Assembly (NCBI GenBank): GCA_964480945.1 | Contig: CAYZRX010000062.1 | Location: forward strand, 1-23,827 | Direction of reading: 5' to 3' | DNA length: 23,827 bases | From: VGWB01 sp964480945 | GTDB taxonomy: Bacteria; Bacteroidota; Ignavibacteria; UBA10030 | Shown here: positions 1 to 7,634 of the stretch, piece after piece | How the letters are laid out: every line of letters begins with the position of its first letter | How positions within the stretch are numbered: the first letter of the stretch is position 1 | Program-made: the position numbers and the translations under genes | The notes under the pieces: model-generated | What the model was told of the DNA's origin: nothing | What the model saw: the letters and a program-made list of their open reading frames with translations, nothing else | Database searches by the model: none

Positions 1-1
1 A

Positions 2-931
2 CGGATGCGTGTATCGGTGCCGGATTCAGAGATAGTCGTTGAAGCCTTGAAGCTTCATCCTTTGGGCGATGATGAGCAATTTTTCGCAGGAAGCAAATTC
101 AGAAGAACACGATTAAGCCTTGTGACTCCGCAATGCAGCGTGATGGGTTTGGCATGTCTCGACCTGCTGCAAGGGAAGACGTACCGTACCCGTTCCGTCC
201 AAATCCACGATGCGTCCCTCGATGTTCTGGTGAACAAGGACAAGCCCGACAGCAAAGACACCTTAGGTCCCTTTATGCCGAACGAGATTCTTTCCTCGAT
301 AAAGGGAACTCTCCGGGTCGACAGTATGAGTATCGTGAACGGATGGCTGAAGTACGGTGAGAGGTTCGCGGTCGGCTCGGAGCCGGCCTGGCTGACGTTT
401 GATAGCATGGAGGTGGTGGTAGAAGGAATTGCCAATCATGGCAATCGTGGTGCCGCTTTGGTCATTCACGCACAAGGTCGCTTCGTGAAGGCCGGGACGA
501 TGAAAGTGCTTATGACAATTCCCGTCGCATCGCCGGAGTTCTCGTTCCAATACTCTGGCTCGCTGAGCAGTATGGATCTCAGCGCACTCAATTCATTCCT
601 CGAGGTCTCCGATCTGATGCGCATCAAGACAGGTGTCCTTCAGGAGGCAACATTCGAGGTCAATGTTGATTCGGGACGCGCCAGCGGTACCGTGCGGGGT
701 GTCTACAGAGACCTGACCCTGGCAGCCATTAACAAAAATACGGGAAGCGAAAAGGGCTTTTCCGACGGCATCAAATCGTTCATTGCCAACAATTTCAAGA
801 TCCGCCGGAACAATGTGCCGGGTTCGATGAAGATCGGTGCGGTGAAATACACGCGGCAGCCGGATGACCCGTTCATCCAGTTTGAGTGGTTTGCACTTCG
901 CACCGGAGTGCGGAATGTTCTTGGGTTTTGA
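2..931 (+). CDS. AsmA/DUF748-like envelope protein, C-terminal part
   Basis: The reading frame is open from base 2, so the gene probably begins upstream and only its C-terminal ~309 residues are seen; the ATG at base 5 has no room for a visible ribosome site. The protein is soluble-looking, rich in alternating hydrophobic strands, with phrases such as SLSSMDLSALNSFL and an end region with FIANNFKIRRNN then KIGAVKYTRQPDDPF. This layout (a repetitive beta stretch, a short helix, then a 'G.V.Y.R.P....F..W' close) is what I associate with AsmA-like/DUF748 proteins, periplasmic beta-rich bridge-type proteins linked to outer-membrane homeostasis. TamB in the same window belongs to the same broad superfamily. 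Family membership is an inference from style, not from a catalytic motif. The following 210 bases up to the next gene show no coding signal. Confidence 0.55.
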   Translation, partial: RMRVSVPDSEIVVEALKLHPLGDDEQFFAGSKFRRTRLSLVTPQCSVMGLACLDLLQGKTYRTRSVQIHDASLDVLVNKDKPDSKDTLGPFMPNEILSSIKGTLRVDSMSIVNGWLKYGERFAVGSEPAWLTFDSMEVVVEGIANHGNRGAALVIHAQGRFVKAGTMKVLMTIPVASPEFSFQYSGSLSSMDLSALNSFLEVSDLMRIKTGVLQEATFEVNVDSGRASGTVRGVYRDLTLAAINKNTGSEKGFSDGIKSFIANNFKIRRNNVPGSMKIGAVKYTRQPDDPFIQFEWFALRTGVRNVLGF

Positions 932-1141
932 GTGAAGAAGAAATCGTTCTGCATGACTGATCGGAGTACTTCTCATCGCGGAACGCGCCTCATCAACATC
1001 GCGACAACGCTTTTTGAAATAGAATCTGCCGGTCAGAGGCGTTCCCTCCATGGGAATGGTCATGATAGGATATAGTATCATGGCGGAAACAGCAAAAACA
1101 TTTTCTTATCAAGAGGTCCAAATTGTAGAGGAGGTAGTAGA

Positions 1142-2386
1142 ATGAAACCGAAAACAATGTATCCCTTGGCGTTTGCGGTCGCATTGTTCGTCACCAGCAC
1201 ATCGGCGGCGAGCGCCCAGACCGTGCAAGTGTCCAACCAATCCAGGTCGACCCCAGTCAATCCTGGCGCCCTCAATGCGACCACGACGATCCTTAATCCT
1301 GGCGTGGTCAGTTGGGTCCACATCGGTGACTTGCTTATCAGCACGGCTGATCAGCAGAACTACACCGACTTCAAGACTATCATCGATTGCATCAATCGGT
1401 ATCTCAAGAACGGCGTGAATTTCGCGCTGCTGCCAGGCGACAACACGTATGATAACACCGAGAGTGAGTACCAACTCATCAAGCAAGCAACGGATCAATT
1501 GCAGGTGCCGCTCTATGCCATTCTGGGCGGTCGCGATCACAAGGGCGGGACCACTCTCTACAACCAGTATTTGGAGCCAGTGAACTACCAGAGCTTCACG
1601 GCGGATAAGTACCACTTCGTGTTTCTGGACGTGATGAGCGGTATCAGCGATGCTCAGAACTCGTGGCTGACCAACAATCTAGATAGAGCGGCGAAGGCCG
1701 GTCTCAAGAGTGTGATCTTTATGCACTCCTATACCCAGGTAACGGAATTGCAGGATGTGATCCAGCGTGACAGTGTGATCATGGTTGATGCAGGATTCAC
1801 GCACTACAACGAAGTTGCTAACGATGGAAACACGATCTATGCCACCACGCGCTCAACCGGCGAGGTGAGCGAAGGGCCGGTAGGGTTCTCAATCACCAAC
1901 CTCGATAACGGTGTGGTCAGTTGGAAGTTCAAGCAGATGGGGAGTTGGCCGTTTGTGATGATCACCTCACCAGCGGATAAGCTGCTCATGATCGGTGGTT
2001 CACAAGTCGTCAAGGATACGGTAGATATTCGCGCCAAAGTTTGGGATGACAAGGGCGTTGCTTCGGTAACTATGCAGATCGACGGTGGGCTGGCAGTGCC
2101 GATGGATCGCATCGGCAAGACACAAATGTGGAGCGCGCGTTTTGACGCGACCAAAGTTGCCGACGGCGACCACAGGATCAAGGTGAGTGTGACTGGGGCG
2201 GGCGGCAACACGAGCGAAGACGTGATTACCGCAACGGTCAACCATTCGGGCAGCGTCCCGCATATGCAGCGGTCTTTCGGCCCGGAGGGTAACTCTGTCG
2301 GCGCTTATACCGAAAAGGGGTTGCTCGGCACTCACACCACGAAGTCTGGGTTTCCTGTTAAGAGCGGCAAGGATGAAAAGCGCTGA
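1142..2386 (+). CDS. secreted metallophosphoesterase-fold protein with degenerate metal site and Ig-like domain
   Basis: The start ATG follows a strong ribosome site (GAGGAGG at about 1129-1135). Residues 1-25 form a signal peptide ending ASA before Gln26. Residues ~55-245 follow the order of calcineurin-like phosphoesterases: HIGD (60-63), LLPGD (97-100) then Asn101, ILGGRDH (127-133), a QNSWL helix (172-176) typical after the active-site strand, FMH (193-195) and GFTH (218-221). Several metal ligands differ from the family pattern D-x-H / GD / GNH[DE] / H / GHxH: Leu65 replaces the first His, Gly-Arg replaces Asn-His in GNHD, and Phe219 replaces the first His of GHxH. Residues ~275-370 resemble an Ig-like surface domain (VKDTVDIRAKVWDDKGVASV). 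The fold call is good; enzymatic activity is doubtful. The frame continues for 52 codons beyond the TGA (see next entry). Confidence 0.72.
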   Translation: MKPKTMYPLAFAVALFVTSTSAASAQTVQVSNQSRSTPVNPGALNATTTILNPGVVSWVHIGDLLISTADQQNYTDFKTIIDCINRYLKNGVNFALLPGDNTYDNTESEYQLIKQATDQLQVPLYAILGGRDHKGGTTLYNQYLEPVNYQSFTADKYHFVFLDVMSGISDAQNSWLTNNLDRAAKAGLKSVIFMHSYTQVTELQDVIQRDSVIMVDAGFTHYNEVANDGNTIYATTRSTGEVSEGPVGFSITNLDNGVVSWKFKQMGSWPFVMITSPADKLLMIGGSQVVKDTVDIRAKVWDDKGVASVTMQIDGGLAVPMDRIGKTQMWSARFDATKVADGDHRIKVSVTGAGGNTSEDVITATVNHSGSVPHMQRSFGPEGNSVGAYTEKGLLGTHTTKSGFPVKSGKDEKR

Positions 2387-2545
2387 GACAAAGATGGCAA
2401 AGGCGGACCTGGCAAAACGAATGAGCCGGCCGCCGTGGTCAGTCTGCAGGGTGACACGGAGACGGTTAAGTTGGCCGACGGTCCAGGTGACCAGCAGCGC
2501 CCAGATTATCAAGGAAAGGAAGAAACGGCCACCGTCATAGTGTAA
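2387..2545 (+). other. in-frame tail after the TGA of the phosphoesterase-like gene
   Basis: Directly after TGA 2384-2386 the same frame stays open for 52 codons to TAA 2543-2545. The sequence across the stop is compositionally continuous: charged Lys/Asp/Gly-rich residues before it (KSGKDEKR) and after it (DKDGKGGPGKTNEP), then a Val/Asp/Gln-rich stretch. This suggests either a recent nonsense change that shortened the protein, a sequencing error, or low-level readthrough. Several other genes here end in TGA (grpE, tamL, both kinases), so TGA is an ordinary stop in this organism. Confidence 0.35.
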
Positions 2546-2913
2546 AATGCCGCCATGCGATGGTCTCGTGTCTTGAAGACACCGACGCCGTTAAGGGTCG
2601 CGATGATGAAATGGCGCGCTGGCGAATGATGGCGGTGCCGAGTTGAATGAATTCGTTAGACGTGATCTCAAAAATGCTGTTTCTGCGACCATTGTCATTC
2701 CCGCACGTCTTGAGCGGCCTGCCCGCCATCAGAGAACTGTTGAGGCAGGCGGGGAATCACAGATGGCGCTTTCTGGACTGCCGACAAAGATTCCGCTTCT
2801 CAGAATCCCCCAGTGAAAGCGGAACCCAGAAAGCGGGACATTTCCCGAAGGGATCCCTTTGGGACAGGAGTGACAGAGGTTTTTGAGATGAGTTCTAAGC
2901 AACGAATCACGAT
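2546..2913 (+). other. intergenic region with inverted repeats, no gene
   Basis: No convincing protein is visible. The left part (2546-2690) is unassigned. From about 2695 the sequence has the look of a dispersed non-coding repeat: an ATTCCCGC start at 2697, a 7-bp stem GCCTGCC (2717-2723) with GGCAGGC (2744-2750), a GCGGGGAAT return at 2749-2757, and then the palindrome at 2843-2864. No T-tract follows, so an intrinsic terminator is not supported. Confidence 0.5.
2843..2864. repeat. palindromic repeat, copy 1
   Basis: TCCCGAAGGG is followed after AT by CCCTTTGGGA, a 10-bp inverted repeat with one G/T-type mismatch. It is followed by ACAGGAGTGAC. The same core recurs at 15200-15218 and 21663-21683; copies 1 and 3 also share the CAGGAG extension. 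It resembles a small intergenic palindromic unit rather than a terminator, because no T-tract follows. Confidence 0.55.
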
Positions 2914-4413
2914 ATGGTATTCCAAAAAGGTGATAATCTGACGAATACAGACGACAGACAACACCGTTCCATCCTGCAAAGAATTGCACGTCGGGCGATG
3001 ATGGAAAGAGGACTTCTTCCGGATTTTTCTGTTCAGGCAATTGCCGAGCTTGACGCAATCCATGGGGCTGTCACGAACACTGAAGAATCGACGCGTGATT
3101 TCAGGAATCTTGCATGGTGCTCCATCGACAACGATGATTCGCGCGATCTGGATCAGCTTACCGTCGCAGAGGCCATGCCTGGGGGCGCCGTAAAAATCCT
3201 TGTTGCCATCGCCGATGTTGAAGCTCTCGTCCTGAAGCAGTCAGCACTTGACGATCATGCAAAGCACAACACCACGTCGGTCTATACCGCTGCGCAAGTA
3301 TTTCCGATGCTGCCCGAGAGGCTCTCGACCGATCTCACGTCTCTCAACTTTGAATCAGACCGCCTTGCCGTCGTCGTTGAAATGGTTATTGCCGGGGATG
3401 GGTCGCTTCAACGGTCCGATGTTTACAGAGCCACGGTTCGCAATCATGCACAACTTGCCTACAACAGCGTTGGCGCCTGGCTGGAAGGGACCGGCCCGAT
3501 GCCGCAGGCCATCGGCGCAGTCAAAGGTCTCGTCGCAAATATCCGGCTCCAGGATCGCATAGCCCGAAAGCTGAAATCCCTCCGGCACGAGCATGGTGCG
3601 CTTGACCTCGAAACAATCGAGGCTCGCCCTGTATTCGACGGAGACGAGATCAAGGACTTGGAAGCCGAAAAGAGGAACGAGGCCAAGGATATCATAGAGG
3701 ACTTTATGATCGCGGCTAATGGTGTGACGGCGCGGTACCTTGCAGCCAAGAACTTCCCGTCGCTGCGGCGCGTTGTCCGGACACCAAAACGCTGGGATCG
3801 AATCATCGAGATTGCCTCTGAGCAGGGTTTCACACTCCCCAAAGAGCCCGATTCAAAAGCTCTGGATGAATTCTTGGTATCGGCAAAATCCGCCGATCCT
3901 CTCCGCTTTCCCGATCTTTGTCTCAGCGTCATCAAGCTCTTAGGTGCTGGTGAATATGTCGTCGAACTCCCGGGAGGGAGTTCTGCCGGACACTTCGGTC
4001 TTGCGGTCAAAGATTATGCTCACTCCACGGCACCGAACCGCCGATATCCCGATTTGATCACGCAGCGGTTGCTGAAACCGGCGATATCGGGAGGTTCCGT
4101 GCCCTATACAACCGATGAACTGGAGACACTCGCAAAACACTGCACAGAAAATGAGGATGCAGCGAAGAAGGTTGAACGGCAGGTTGGAAAGTCCGCAGCG
4201 GCTATAGTAATGGAGTCAAAGATAAATCAGCAGTTCGATGCCATCGTCACCGGCGCATCTGCCAAAGGGACGTGGGTCCGACTTCTGAATCCGCCCATCG
4301 AAGGAAAACTGGTGAACGGCTTTGAAGGCTTGGATGTTGGTCACAGATTACGAGTACAGTTGCTACGCACAGATGTGGAGCGGGGATATATCGATTTCAA
4401 GAAGGTCGAATAA
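2914..4413 (+). CDS. RNB-domain exoribonuclease (RNase II/R superfamily), short form
   Basis: Degrades RNA 3' to 5' hydrolytically in the cytoplasm, by family. The RNB catalytic signature is at 71-81: IDNDDSRDLDQ, which places Asp72, Asp78 and Asp80 on the E. coli RNase II acidic residues D201, D207 and D209; the fourth (D210) is Gln81 here. Further family marks are VAIADVEA, FPMLPERLSTDLTSLN, IEDFMIAAN, and near the end GHFGLAVKDYAHSTAPNRRYPDLI, with the conserved Arg-Tyr before the last helix. The ~60 residues before RNB lack cold-shock domains but include an ILQRIARRAMMERGLLPDF helix; the last ~65 residues look like an S1/OB fold. At 499 residues it is shorter than RNase II (about 640) or RNase R (about 800), matching a separate short subfamily. 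The ATG at 2914 lacks a clear ribosome site; a CTG at 2938 follows AAAGGTGAT and is an alternative start. Confidence 0.88.
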   Translation: MVFQKGDNLTNTDDRQHRSILQRIARRAMMERGLLPDFSVQAIAELDAIHGAVTNTEESTRDFRNLAWCSIDNDDSRDLDQLTVAEAMPGGAVKILVAIADVEALVLKQSALDDHAKHNTTSVYTAAQVFPMLPERLSTDLTSLNFESDRLAVVVEMVIAGDGSLQRSDVYRATVRNHAQLAYNSVGAWLEGTGPMPQAIGAVKGLVANIRLQDRIARKLKSLRHEHGALDLETIEARPVFDGDEIKDLEAEKRNEAKDIIEDFMIAANGVTARYLAAKNFPSLRRVVRTPKRWDRIIEIASEQGFTLPKEPDSKALDEFLVSAKSADPLRFPDLCLSVIKLLGAGEYVVELPGGSSAGHFGLAVKDYAHSTAPNRRYPDLITQRLLKPAISGGSVPYTTDELETLAKHCTENEDAAKKVERQVGKSAAAIVMESKINQQFDAIVTGASAKGTWVRLLNPPIEGKLVNGFEGLDVGHRLRVQLLRTDVERGYIDFKKVE

Positions 4414-4553
4414 GAAGTAAGGCCTGCAACGTACAGGGATTCGGCACATTGAAGAACCAACCGGAGCGAGGTGTACAGTGGCAACTGTGAGTATGGAACG
4501 CTTGCTTCTGCTCCTAGTGAGGCAATCATGATGATCGCCAAGGAGACGACACG

Positions 4554-5762
4554 TTGAAATCAATATTCATTGTATGTATTCTGCTTTGTGTTCTCGGAAT
4601 ACTCAGCACCCATGCACAGTCGAAAGCTACGGTACTCATTCAGTCTACGGACGAGGATGAGAGAGTCGATGTCTCTGTCGACAAGTCGGTCTACTTTCCG
4701 GGTGACACGGTTCTTTTGGTCATTCAGCGAAACGATAATACCGCGACGGCGGGAATCATTACTCCGATACTGCTTATCGAAGATGCAACACTCAAGTCAA
4801 TTGGACGAAATAGATACGCCATTGTCATTCCTTCAACTGTAACACCAGGATTATATCCCATTCGTCTTAGAGTAACGGACGCCGAGGGGCGACGATTCCG
4901 GTATGAAACGGATTGTGTTGTAACGGTGGAAGAACACCAGGACGTTGAACAACTCAGTCGATACATCCGCATTGTTCCCTATGCCGGCAGTAATAATATC
5001 CGGACGGCAGTTACATTGGACCGTTGGCAAATTCGAAATCTTATGGTGCGGTTTCAACGCGATAGTATCCGGGTTGGCATGGGACCCCAGTTCGTTAGAA
5101 TAACAACGACGGTACAATTGCGAGACGGCATGGCGGTTCCTTCGTACGAACGACGTGTCGTAACATTTCGAACTCGTGGCGATCCCTACAGAGATCGCGC
5201 AATGTTCACTCAGTATCGCGCCGCCTACGGTCCGTTCGCCAATGTCCGTCCGGAAGAACTCGACAAAGTGATGGTGCCGGTAGATTCACTGCCTGACTGG
5301 GCAATTCTTGGTATCCATATCGAACCCGATTACACCATTAAAATCGGGGCAGTGGATCGTTCCAACACTATGACACAATATTTTCGGGTGAGAGGTTCAA
5401 CGATTGAAGCAGGCTTTTCTCTCGCCATTCCCAAAGTATTGTACGATACACGAGCCCGTGATACGATTCAATACGGAAACACCAGCGCGATGGTACGATT
5501 GTATTTTATTTCTTCAGAGACGGGAAATCGATTTCCTGTCAGCGCGGGGATAGGGATGTTTGGCGTGAATTCACCGGTTGATGTCGGAATCGGTCGGGGC
5601 GGGTTTGCGCTGTCGATGTTCCTGGATCTCGCGGAGATGGTACGAATAGTCAATATCGGTTTTGCGAAAAAGATAAATATTGGCCTGGAATTGGACCCGT
5701 TCTTTCCCATTGGTAGAAAGGGACGAATGTTGTTTGTCGCGCAAGCGGGCTTTTCATTTTGA
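4554..5762 (+). CDS. secreted/outer-membrane protein of unknown function
   Basis: The start is TTG 4554, supported by AAGGAG eight bases upstream and by an immediate signal peptide (Lys then a run of Ile/Leu/Val/Cys, cleavage likely after THA, residue 21). Residues ~38-130 form an Ig-like or macroglobulin-like segment, with the phrase VDKSVYFPGDTVLLV typical of MG2-type beta domains and a closing YETDCVVTVEE. The rest is beta-rich; the last ~100 residues alternate polar and hydrophobic residues with many Gly (VGIGRGGFALSMFLDL) and the protein ends AQAGFSF. A terminal Phe is the usual end of an outer-membrane beta strand. I do not recognise the family. It stands alone, 140 bases after the exoribonuclease gene, with no obvious partner. 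Confidence 0.7.
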   Translation: MKSIFIVCILLCVLGILSTHAQSKATVLIQSTDEDERVDVSVDKSVYFPGDTVLLVIQRNDNTATAGIITPILLIEDATLKSIGRNRYAIVIPSTVTPGLYPIRLRVTDAEGRRFRYETDCVVTVEEHQDVEQLSRYIRIVPYAGSNNIRTAVTLDRWQIRNLMVRFQRDSIRVGMGPQFVRITTTVQLRDGMAVPSYERRVVTFRTRGDPYRDRAMFTQYRAAYGPFANVRPEELDKVMVPVDSLPDWAILGIHIEPDYTIKIGAVDRSNTMTQYFRVRGSTIEAGFSLAIPKVLYDTRARDTIQYGNTSAMVRLYFISSETGNRFPVSAGIGMFGVNSPVDVGIGRGGFALSMFLDLAEMVRIVNIGFAKKINIGLELDPFFPIGRKGRMLFVAQAGFSF

Positions 5763-5820
5763 CTGACAGAGACAATTGATAAGCCAAAGAAAATCATCTC
5801 GCCGTGCTTCTCGGACAATT

Positions 5821-5934
5821 GTAAACCAGAAGTATGCAGAAAACGTGATCGAGGGATTGGAGAATACTCTGAAGGCTTTCATCGGATTGTTTGCGGGGGA
5901 GAATCTCGGCAAACAGCTTGTCAGAGTCGGTTGA
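5821..5934 (+). pseudogene. 3' remnant of a CurA-type NADP-dependent oxidoreductase
   Basis: In the frame ending at TGA 5932-5934 the sequence reads KYAENVIEGLENTLKAFIGL followed by FAGENLGKQLVRVG. This matches the C-terminus of the CurA/MDR medium-chain reductase family (E. coli CurA ends with a ...GLENAPQTFIGLLKGKNFGK... segment). Upstream of about 5830 the frame turns into unrelated Arg/Ser-rich sequence and meets a stop at 5764-5766, so only about 35 residues of a ~335-residue enzyme remain. There is no start or ribosome site for this piece; it lies just before grpE. The match is made from memory of the family, but the motif is distinctive. Confidence 0.7.
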
Positions 5935-5955
5935 TAAGCAGTAAGGAGGTGTTAT

Positions 5956-6468
5956 GTGGCAACACTTGTGAAGGAGCACAACCAGAACCTGTTACCGCCG
6001 GCTGATTTGGCGGGAGAAATTGACAAATTGCGAGACGATCTGCGCAATGAGCGTGACCGAAACCTGCGTACGCTTGCAGATTTCAAGAACTATCGTCGCC
6101 GCGTTGAGCGTGATGGCAGTAAGCTTGCCGAGGAAGGCAAGCGCGCGATCATACTTCCGCTCTTAGATATCATTGACGATATGGAGAAAGCGATGCAGTG
6201 GGCAAGCGACGCAGAGCAACCCGTTGTAAAAGGAGTGCGAATCATCCATAAGAAACTTCTTGCGCTGCTGGAGACGCAAGGAGTTCTCCCGTTCGAAAGC
6301 GCCGGTACGCCATTCAACCATGATCTGCATGAAGCTGTTGCCATGGCGGATCATGAAGATCTTGAACCGGGAACCGTCATTGATGAGCTGCGTCGCGGTT
6401 ATCTCTGGAACAATGAGTTACTGCGCCCTGCGCAAGTGCGAGTTGCCGGATCCCATCGAGCTCCATGA
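5956..6468 (+). CDS. grpE: GrpE, nucleotide exchange factor for DnaK
   Basis: GrpE releases ADP from DnaK in the cytoplasm. Start GTG 5956 has AAGGAGGT at 5943-5950, five bases upstream; the overlapping ATG at 5954 is in another frame and stops after five codons. Residues 17-55 form the charged coiled coil (EIDKLRDDLRNERDRNLRTL) followed by DFKNYRRRVERD, the GrpE hallmark. The C-terminal beta wing is present (GTPFNHDLHEAV, GTVIDELRRGYLWNNELLRPA, QVRVAG). At 170 residues it is somewhat shorter than E. coli GrpE (197), mainly at the N-terminus. The usual GrpE end at VRVAG is here extended by SHRAP; exactly at that point the DNA stops matching the second grpE 3' end at 15360-15443. No dnaK is in the window. 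Confidence 0.93.
   Translation: MATLVKEHNQNLLPPADLAGEIDKLRDDLRNERDRNLRTLADFKNYRRRVERDGSKLAEEGKRAIILPLLDIIDDMEKAMQWASDAEQPVVKGVRIIHKKLLALLETQGVLPFESAGTPFNHDLHEAVAMADHEDLEPGTVIDELRRGYLWNNELLRPAQVRVAGSHRAP
6368..6451 (+). repeat. 84-bp direct repeat, copy A (3' end of grpE)
   Basis: These 84 bases match 15360-15443 at 77 positions without gaps. Of the seven differences, six fall on third codon positions and one on a first position. Homology ends abruptly at both edges: here at the codon after Gly of VRVAG. The pair encloses about 9 kb that includes the 57-residue protein, YtxH, TamB and TamL genes. Confidence 0.9.
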
Positions 6469-6606
6469 TGGTTTCTTGAAACTGGCACTGACCGGGTAAC
6501 GGAACGAGGACCTGGTTGCGTATTTCAAATCATTGTAGGAATGGAACCTCAGGCTGCCCCCGTGGTAGGGCGAACGTGGCTGCAACTTTGACGAGAAGGA
6601 AATGGT

Positions 6607-6780
6607 ATGTCATACGTACTGTACGTCGTTGGATTTGTGATCGTAATCGGTGGATTGATATATGGTGCCGTCTTGTTGCATGTACCCACACAGTGGATAG
6701 TAGTGGGTTCAGTCATACTATTGGGCCTCGCGATTTTGACGGGTGTCAAGGCTACACGTCAAAAGGATCCGAGTAAGTAA
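6607..6780 (+). CDS. 57-residue two-helix membrane protein
   Basis: ATG 6607 is preceded by AAGGA at 6596-6600, six bases away. The 57-residue product has two hydrophobic segments (about residues 3-25, with VGFVIVIGGLIYGAVLL, and 28-46, with WIVVGSVILLGLAIL) separated by HVPTQ, and a short basic tail ending TRQKDPSK. This is a typical inner-membrane hairpin with a cytoplasmic C-terminus by the positive-inside rule. It resembles small uncharacterised membrane proteins I have seen in Bacteroidota genomes, but I know no function. It sits between grpE and a YtxH gene, both associated with stress. Confidence 0.72.
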   Translation: MSYVLYVVGFVIVIGGLIYGAVLLHVPTQWIVVGSVILLGLAILTGVKATRQKDPSK

Positions 6781-7036
6781 TCGTTTAAACGGTCCGCACT
6801 GTCGTGCTGGGCAAACTCAGACATCAAGGTTTTGACCATGCGTGCTCACCTGACACGCCGCAAAAGTCATGAATCCGAGGAACACCAGAAAGCAAGGAGT
6901 GAGTGAATGATACTATCGCGTGGGCATCGGCATGTTAGGAGGGTGACGCAATCGGCTAGTCAAACGTTCATTGTCGTACCTATCGGGGCATTGTTGCCAA
7001 ATGAAGATTCATAGTAACAATAAAGGAGTGAAAACC

Positions 7037-7309
7037 ATGAGTTCAGGAAAAGTATTGCTGGCTTTTGTCGCAGGTGCCGCCGCCGGTGCCGTGTTGGGAA
7101 TGTTATTTGCTCCGGCAAAAGGCTCCATGACGAGAAAGAGAATAGCCCGGAAGGGCACAGAGTATTCTGACGATGTGAAGGGAAAGTTCAACGAATCCAT
7201 TGATGCCTTAACTGAAAAATATGACGTTGTCAAAGAAGGTGCCATGGATTTGGTGGAAAAGGGAAAAGGGAAAGCCGCCTCTGTGCTGGGAGCAAAACAC
7301 TCCAAGTGA
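7037..7309 (+). CDS. YtxH-domain protein, 90 residues
   Basis: The chosen start is ATG 7037, since AAAGGAG lies at 7022-7028; an in-frame ATG at 6971 would add 22 residues without a ribosome site. Residues 5-27 are a small-residue-rich membrane helix (AFVAGAAAGAVLGMLFAP) followed by AKGSMTRKRIARKG, the YtxH (gas-vesicle-like) layout. The remainder is a charged amphipathic helix with Lys-Gly repeats near the end (VEKGKGKAASVLGAKHSK). YtxH-like proteins are small, stress-induced and membrane-anchored in many bacteria; the molecular role is unknown. It is preceded by 256 bases without a gene. Confidence 0.85.
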   Translation: MSSGKVLLAFVAGAAAGAVLGMLFAPAKGSMTRKRIARKGTEYSDDVKGKFNESIDALTEKYDVVKEGAMDLVEKGKGKAASVLGAKHSK

Positions 7310-7634
7310 GAAGAGGCCGATCAATGTCGGGAAAGACCAAAGGACGGGTTCGGCTCATGGCCGACGCGGTCTATAGCTAGGCCTTTGCCGAAGGGGTGGT
7401 ATTACCGCAGAAGGTTGTCGAAGAATTCAATCAAGCAGAAGTGTTGTTCTCGCCCCACCCGGCCGGATACCCAATTTGTCGTCTTCCACTTCGCTCGCAT
7501 GTGATGAACGCTCTGAAAAGAGTTGACTCTGACTTTGACAAAGACATGCTCCCCCGCAGGTCATGTCTGTTGTTCTTTGTGCATGCCCTGTGTGCGCACC
7601 CTGACCGTGGGAGGAATATATACCCGACACCTCT
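7310..7634 (+). other. intergenic region before tamB, no supported gene
   Basis: One frame has an ATG at 7324, a TAG at 7378-7380, and then stays open to 7638 (starting AFAEGVVLPQKVVEEFNQ after the stop). The first part of this is protein-like, the later part is Cys/Arg/Pro-rich and not. I do not recognise it, so it may be a broken gene or chance. The 3' end of the region holds the strong ribosome-site match listed separately. Confidence 0.35.
7609..7616 (+). promoter_or_regulatory. strong Shine-Dalgarno match upstream of tamB, misplaced for the TTG start
   Basis: GGGAGGAA at 7609-7616 lies 18 bases before the TTG at 7635, too far for good initiation there. The in-frame codon at the ideal distance is ATA (7620-7622), which would add five residues (IPDTS). 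This may mean a rare ATA start, an ATG altered by mutation or sequencing error, or use of the TTG with a poor site. Confidence 0.45.

Noticed and set aside
2384..2386. TGA as a sense codon (recoded genetic code)
   Set aside because: TGA ends grpE, tamL, both kinase genes and the YtxH gene at family-appropriate points, so it is a normal stop here.
2000..2512. Reverse-strand frame of 170 residues over the end of the phosphoesterase-like gene
   Set aside because: Antisense to a better-supported protein with no ribosome site or recognisable domain.
6907..7014. 35-codon frame with AAGGAG upstream, before the YtxH gene
   Set aside because: Composition is not protein-like and no family is recognised; the YtxH ribosome site directly follows. 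Too weak to list.
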